Under the pieces are notes generated by a model. That model saw only the letters and a list, made by a program, of their open reading frames with translations. It had not been told where the DNA came from and made no database searches. Position numbers and translations under genes: made by a program. 9,245 nucleotides of DNA from an uncultured Helicobacteraceae bacterium (GTDB lineage Bacteria > Campylobacterota > Campylobacteria > Campylobacterales > UBA6016). The DNA is taken from positions 1-9,245 of the forward strand of contig CALJKN010000044.1 in NCBI GenBank assembly GCA_937973585.1. The letters are read 5' to 3'. Positions 5,718 to 9,245 of this stretch are shown here, piece by piece (position 1 is the first letter of the stretch; every line of letters starts with the position of its first letter).

Positions 5718-6421
5718 TTTTGACCCTCTTTTCGGATATCGCTCTCCACGATACCGTCCCTAAAATGTATTTGTCTGGAGGCAAACTCGGCAATATCGGG
5801 CTCATGCGTCACGAGAACCACGGTAATCCCATTTTTCTTGTTGAGGGAGTCAAAAATATCCATAATCTCAAAACTAGTTTTCGTATCCAAATTTCCGGTC
5901 GGCTCATCTGCCAAAATCAGCTTCGGAGAGTTCACTAGAGCCCTCGCTATAGCGACCCTCTGCTGTTGCCCGCCCGATATCTGACTGGGTCTTCTGTCGG
6001 CAAAATTCTCCAGTCCGACAGCTTTTAACATAGAGAGCGCCTTCTCCTCTCTCATTTTTTTGTCCACATTTGCATATACAAGCGGCAAAGCTACATTTTC
6101 GGCCAACGTAATTCTGGGGAGCAGATTGAACCCCTGAAAAACAAACCCTATAACCTCATTTCTAAGCTTCGACAGACCGTCCTTGTTCATATCGGCCACA
6201 TCCACCCCGTTTAGGATATATCTGCCGGATGTAACGGTATCAAGGCACCCCAAGATATTCATAAATGTCGATTTGCCGGAGCCGGACGGCCCCATCAGGG
6301 CAACAAACTCACCCTCTTCTACAGACAGAGAGAGGTTTTTTAGTACCTCCAACTCCCCTGCCGCCGTATGGTAGTTTTTGACGAGATTTTGAACCTCTAT
6401 CACTTTTTTTGGAGTTGCCAT
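5714..6421 (-). CDS. MacB/LolD-type ABC transporter ATPase
   Basis: The 235-aa nucleotide-binding subunit powers the permease encoded next to it. It has all functional motifs: Walker A GPSGSGKST (44-52), Q-loop Gln96 in FVFQGF, signature SGGQQQRVAIARAL (149-162), Walker B LILADEPTGNLD (168-179, catalytic Glu173), and H-loop His206. I chose ATG 6421 because it overlaps the macA stop by one base (TGATG); the TTG one codon earlier would only add a residue. The MacB/LolD subgroup is recognisable from the ADEPTGNLD block and the short length without extra domains. The 4-nt overlap with the permease fits a fixed subunit ratio. Confidence 0.93.
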   Translation of the reverse strand: MATPKKVIEVQNLVKNYHTAAGELEVLKNLSLSVEEGEFVALMGPSGSGKSTFMNILGCLDTVTSGRYILNGVDVADMNKDGLSKLRNEVIGFVFQGFNLLPRITLAENVALPLVYANVDKKMREEKALSMLKAVGLENFADRRPSQISGGQQQRVAIARALVNSPKLILADEPTGNLDTKTSFEIMDIFDSLNKKNGITVVLVTHEPDIAEFASRQIHFRDGIVESDIRKEGQK

Positions 6422-7614
6422 CAAAACATTCTCGGCGGCTGTGATGCTTTTTTATTGTTTTTTTGGTTTTCGTCGGTTATTACTACATCTCCGGCTTTTA
6501 GCTCACCCGAGACTACCTCGGTTTGTCTGTTATCGGTAATCCCTGCAATGATTTTTCTAGGCTTCGGCTCCCCGTTTTCAAGCACATATACCGTTGCCGG
6601 CCTCCCTTTGAATCCACCCTCTTTGTTTTTGCCTTTTTGCCCCGTCTGGCTATTTGTTGTTTTGTCGCCGTTGGCAAGGTTTGACGGTTTGTATCTAAGG
6701 GCGGCATTTGGAACCAAAAGTACATTTTTTCGCTCAGCGGTTTTAATATTCACATATGCAGTCATCCCCGGCATCAATATCTCATCCGGATTATCCACGG
6801 AGACTACGACGTTGTACGTCACGACATTCGACTGTGTAGTAGCGTTGAGCCTGATTTGTCTCACGACCCCTTTAAAAGACCTATTGCCGTACGCATCAAC
6901 ATTAAAAGTAACCTCTTGTCCGACCTTGATTTTCCCTATATCTGCCTCCGCAAAAGCTGAATCTATCTGCATAGATTTTAGATCCTGTGCTATTTTAAAT
7001 AACGTCGGAGTCTGGAAACTGGCCGCCACCGTCTGCCCGATATCTATTTGTCTATCTATAACTACGCCCGAAACAGGGGAGCGGATAACCGAATACTCTT
7101 TATTTGTGGTATCTTTGATATTTGCGGCTCTCATTTGAGATAGCGTAGCTCTGGCACTTTTGAGCGCTTGTACGCTTTGATCCAGTTCCTGCTTTGAGAC
7201 GTACTCTTTTGCGTATAGCTCACGCATCCTTTTTTCGTTTGCCTCGGCAAGCTCCAAAGAGGCTTTTGCCCCCTCTACGTTTGCCCTACTCTGAGCCACC
7301 TGTGCGTCAAACAGCGACGGATCCAATACAGCCAATACCTGCCCCTTTTGGACTTTGGCGTTGTAATCGACCAAAAGCTCCCTGACGGTACCGGATACCT
7401 GCGTACCTACGCTAACGAGGACAACCGGATTTAACGTTCCGTTTGCCGATGCGGTCTGAACCAAATCGCCGTTTTCGGCTTTTGCCGTTTTATACATCTC
7501 CTCCGGCTTTTGCTTTCCGGCTGCCGCATAATACCACGCCCCACCGCCGACACCGACCAAAATCGCCGCCGCTATAACGGTTTTTTTTGTAAAAATTTTT
7601 GCGAATATTCCCAT
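6421..7614 (-). CDS. macA: Periplasmic adaptor (MacA-like membrane fusion protein)
   Basis: This 397-aa HlyD/RND-type adaptor links the inner-membrane transporter to the TolC-like channel. It has one N-terminal membrane anchor (about 12-31), a first half-lipoyl strand set (SVGTQVSGTVRELLVDYNAKV), a coiled-coil hairpin (about 102-165, rich in Ala, Glu and Lys), the second lipoyl half (VIRSPVSGVVIDRQIDIGQTV, 176-196), a beta-barrel, and a membrane-proximal domain. Residues 310-338 (NLANGDKTTNSQTGQKGKNK and on) form a polar low-complexity insert between VPNAALRY and TVYVLENG, a place where other MacA-like proteins also vary in length. ATG 7614 lies one base after the tolC stop, with GGA 8-10 nt upstream. 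Hexamer assembly and TolC docking are known for the family. Confidence 0.92.
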   Translation of the reverse strand: MGIFAKIFTKKTVIAAAILVGVGGGAWYYAAAGKQKPEEMYKTAKAENGDLVQTASANGTLNPVVLVSVGTQVSGTVRELLVDYNAKVQKGQVLAVLDPSLFDAQVAQSRANVEGAKASLELAEANEKRMRELYAKEYVSKQELDQSVQALKSARATLSQMRAANIKDTTNKEYSVIRSPVSGVVIDRQIDIGQTVAASFQTPTLFKIAQDLKSMQIDSAFAEADIGKIKVGQEVTFNVDAYGNRSFKGVVRQIRLNATTQSNVVTYNVVVSVDNPDEILMPGMTAYVNIKTAERKNVLLVPNAALRYKPSNLANGDKTTNSQTGQKGKNKEGGFKGRPATVYVLENGEPKPRKIIAGITDNRQTEVVSGELKAGDVVITDENQKNNKKASQPPRMF

Positions 7615-7615
7615 G

Positions 7616-8974
7616 TTATTTTCCGTTTTCCAGATTTTCTGTCGTTAGTTTTCCAAGCGCATACGCAAGCGTCGCCCTTGCAATAAGCCAGTTGTAGGCC
7701 GCCTCTACCCTTTGTTGCTTTGCGCTAGCCAAAGAGTTTTGGGCGGTTAGCAAATCCAGTATAGTCCCGACCCCCGCCTTGTATCTCCCGCTTGCGTTTT
7801 TATAAGACTCCTCGGCACTTGCAAGCAAATCCGTCGAGCTCTCCACCGCTACAGCCTGCGTACCTAGGTTGTTGTACGCCTTATAGACATCGAGGGCTAT
7901 CTGTTTTTCTAGCTTTTGATAGTCAAGCTCTCTTAGCTTTGCCTCAACCTTTGCCGCTTCTATCTTGTACGTTGAGCTAAATCCGGTAAATATCGGGATA
8001 GAGAGTTGCACCGAGGCACTGGAGCTTCTGGAGGCCGCCCCGATACTCGTATCCGAATATCCGGTAGAAGATGACAACGATAGGGTTGGCCTACCGGATG
8101 CTTTTGCAATATCTATCCCTGCCTTTGCCGCCTCTATCTGCATTGCGGCGGCGGCCAGATCCGGTCTTGTTTTTTTGCCCTCTTCTATTAGCCTTTTTGC
8201 GTCATCTAGCGTTTTTTGCACCGCAAAGTCATACCCTATCTGCTCCACATCAAATTTTTTTACGGCATCAAACCCAAGAGCAAACGACAACTCTCCGTAG
8301 CCGTTTTGGAGCGCCCCCTCCGCTTTTTGCCTGTTTAATACCGCTTGAGAGTATGCAGTTTTGGCCTGAAGCTTGTCGGCGGGAGTTGCAGTACCGGCTT
8401 TGTATTTCGCCTCAGCCGCCGCAAAGCTCTCTTTTGCCGACCTCTCTGCTTCCAAAAAACTCTCCAAAGAGGCTTTGTATGCTAGCAAGTTGTAGTATGC
8501 CTGTGTTACGGAGAGAACGGTCGATTGTATCTGGGCATTTTGGGAGAGATTTGCCGCCTCCAAAATCATTTTTGCATTTTGCAAATTTGCCTCTCTTGCG
8601 CCAAAGTCGTACAATGTATACGACAAAGCAAGGGAGCCGCTTTTTGTATTTACAAACGAGTCTCCACCTTTTTGGCTTTGTTTTGTCGCATCGATCCCGC
8701 CTGTTGCCGTGATTTGCGGCAGGTATCCAGATTTCGCCGCTCCTACCGATTGCGCTTTTGATAGAGCGGTAGCCCATGCGTATGCGGTGTTTGGATTGTT
8801 TGATAGGGCTATGTCTATCAGATTTGACAACGAAAGCGGTTTGTTTAGCTCACCTTTTTGGGTATCAACTTTTGGTCGATACTTCACGGCATCACTAACG
8901 GAAAAAGGGTCGTTAAGCTCAAAACCAAACATCGACGTGATAGCCAATAACGGCAAAATATATATATTTTTCAT
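7616..8974 (-). CDS. tolC: TolC-family outer-membrane efflux channel
   Basis: This outer-membrane factor forms a trimeric barrel and periplasmic tunnel, the exit duct of the pump. The chosen ATG 8974 gives 452 aa; TTG 8989 would add five residues (MKSFK) and cannot be excluded, since neither has a strong SD. Residues 1-18 (MKNIYILPLLAITSMFGF) form a signal peptide. Two OEP repeats follow: the first holds LIDIALSNNPNTAYAWA and ends near residue 230, the second begins near KTRPDLAAAAMQIEAAKAGI and contains LSIPIFTGF and RYKAGVGTILDLLTAQNSLA. The matching YKAGTATPADKLQAK in the first half shows the internal duplication typical of TolC. There is no lipobox cysteine. It is the first efflux gene, and repeat copy 3 sits in its leader. 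Confidence 0.93.
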   Translation of the reverse strand: MKNIYILPLLAITSMFGFELNDPFSVSDAVKYRPKVDTQKGELNKPLSLSNLIDIALSNNPNTAYAWATALSKAQSVGAAKSGYLPQITATGGIDATKQSQKGGDSFVNTKSGSLALSYTLYDFGAREANLQNAKMILEAANLSQNAQIQSTVLSVTQAYYNLLAYKASLESFLEAERSAKESFAAAEAKYKAGTATPADKLQAKTAYSQAVLNRQKAEGALQNGYGELSFALGFDAVKKFDVEQIGYDFAVQKTLDDAKRLIEEGKKTRPDLAAAAMQIEAAKAGIDIAKASGRPTLSLSSSTGYSDTSIGAASRSSSASVQLSIPIFTGFSSTYKIEAAKVEAKLRELDYQKLEKQIALDVYKAYNNLGTQAVAVESSTDLLASAEESYKNASGRYKAGVGTILDLLTAQNSLASAKQQRVEAAYNWLIARATLAYALGKLTTENLENGK

Positions 8975-8989
8975 CTTAAAACTTTTCAA

Positions 8990-9061
8990 TTTAATCTCAA
9001 AACTTGAGCAAAGCCCAAGCTTAGGTCTTCAAGGCGAGCGCCCTCTACCGCTAGCGGCTCT
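8990..9061 (+). repeat. Dispersed two-hairpin repeat, copy 3 (tolC leader), diverged
   Basis: This 72-bp copy keeps the layout of copies 1 and 2: TTTAAT end, GAGCAAAGC loop region, AGGTCTTC block, and CTAG-centred palindrome. The stems have changed in a paired manner. GCAACTAGTTGC has become CCGCTAGCGG, with two A-T pairs replaced by C-G and G-C, and the long stem has T-A replaced by C-G near its middle. The TTTAAT end overlaps the alternative TTG start of tolC, so the orientation relative to the gene is the same as for copy 1 and cas6. Confidence 0.7.
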
Positions 9062-9082
9062 AAAACTTCGCTTGTTTTTGGA

Positions 9083-9093
9083 ATACTATTATC
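9083..9093 (-). promoter_or_regulatory. Candidate promoter for the efflux operon
   Basis: Overlapping -10-like hexamers GATAAT and TAGTAT lie on the minus strand about 25 nt before repeat copy 3, downstream of an AT-rich stretch. They would start transcription of tolC independently of the kinase gene, with a leader made mostly of the repeat. No -35 box stands out, so read-through from the kinase gene is equally possible. Confidence 0.3.
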
Positions 9094-9128
9094 TCAAACA
9101 AAAGTAAACGTATTATTAACGGGCAATA

Positions 9129-9245
9129 TCATACGACCTTATCCAGATTTAGCACAAAATAATGCCGCCCTTGTTTGTACTCATATGAGATGCCTACATC
9201 ATGCAAAGATAGTATCTGCCTGACTATATAAAGCCCAAGACCCAA
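9129..9245 (-). CDS. Sensor histidine kinase, C-terminal end (cut by window edge)
   Basis: The last 38 residues of a two-component sensor kinase enter from the right edge. The visible GLGLYIVRQIL is the end of the G2 box of the HATPase_c ATP-binding domain, followed by HDVGISYEY and a closing beta strand (RHYFVLNLDKV), as expected for the domain end. The stop TGA at 9131-9129 lies 154 nt before the chosen tolC start on the same strand. The sensing part is outside the window, so the signal is unknown. Location suggests control of the efflux operon through a partner response regulator further right (inference). Confidence 0.75.
   Translation of the reverse strand: MGLGLYIVRQILSLHDVGISYEYKQGRHYFVLNLDKVV

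Noticed and set aside
6368..7138. Long plus-strand ORF of 256 codons opposite macA, and similar ones at 5188-5763 and 8071-8712
   Set aside because: They are shadows of the efflux genes in antisense frames, with no ribosome site and no recognisable domain, while the minus-strand frames have full family motifs.

Overview
The window (roughly 40-45% G+C by eye, with tightly packed operons) most likely comes from a member of the Campylobacterota (formerly Epsilonproteobacteria), probably a sulfur-oxidising, Sulfurimonas/Sulfuricurvum-like lineage. The clues are a Helicobacter/Campylobacter-type FqrB flavodoxin reductase, a Campylobacter-like Cas6, a PP0621-family mini-protein and very AT-rich promoters with a clear -10 box but no good -35. 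The assignment rests on remembered family resemblance; no search was run.

Layout. (1) 1-467, minus: the N-terminal 155 residues of a CRISPR-associated Cas6 endoribonuclease, running off the left edge; the rest of the cas locus should lie to the left. No CRISPR array lies inside the window. (2) 482-606: an intergenic region with the first copy of a 72-bp hairpin repeat. (3) 607-3285, plus: a compact operon of ribA (GTP cyclohydrolase II), rsmG (16S rRNA m7G methyltransferase), a PP0621-like membrane/zinc-ribbon mini-protein, an unrecognised 120-aa protein, and fqrB. Genes overlap by 1-4 nt or abut. ribA has no in-frame ATG, GTG or TTG upstream of its essential zinc site, and ATT at 607 behind an AAGGA is the best start. 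(4) 3261-3461: a probable minus-strand small RNA with a TATAAT box and an intrinsic terminator. (5) 3523-4283, minus: a Tat-exported M15/DUF882 peptidase-like protein followed 2 nt later by a 32-aa single-pass membrane micro-protein. (6) 4415-4487: repeat copy 2. (7) 4497-8974, minus: a tripartite efflux operon in the order tolC, macA, ABC ATPase, MacB-type permease. (8) 8990-9061: repeat copy 3. (9) 9129-9245, minus: the last 38 residues of a sensor histidine kinase, which enters from the right and may control the pump.

How the parts fit. The efflux genes form a complete set: outer-membrane channel, periplasmic adaptor, ATPase and MacB-fold permease, in a split-MacB arrangement. The kinase directly upstream suggests two-component control. 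The most unusual feature is the three-copy dispersed repeat. Each copy has two hairpins that keep their pairing despite base changes, around a conserved GAAGACCT block. One copy sits in the leader of cas6, one in the leader of tolC, and one just behind the efflux operon, so the pump cassette is bracketed by inverted copies.
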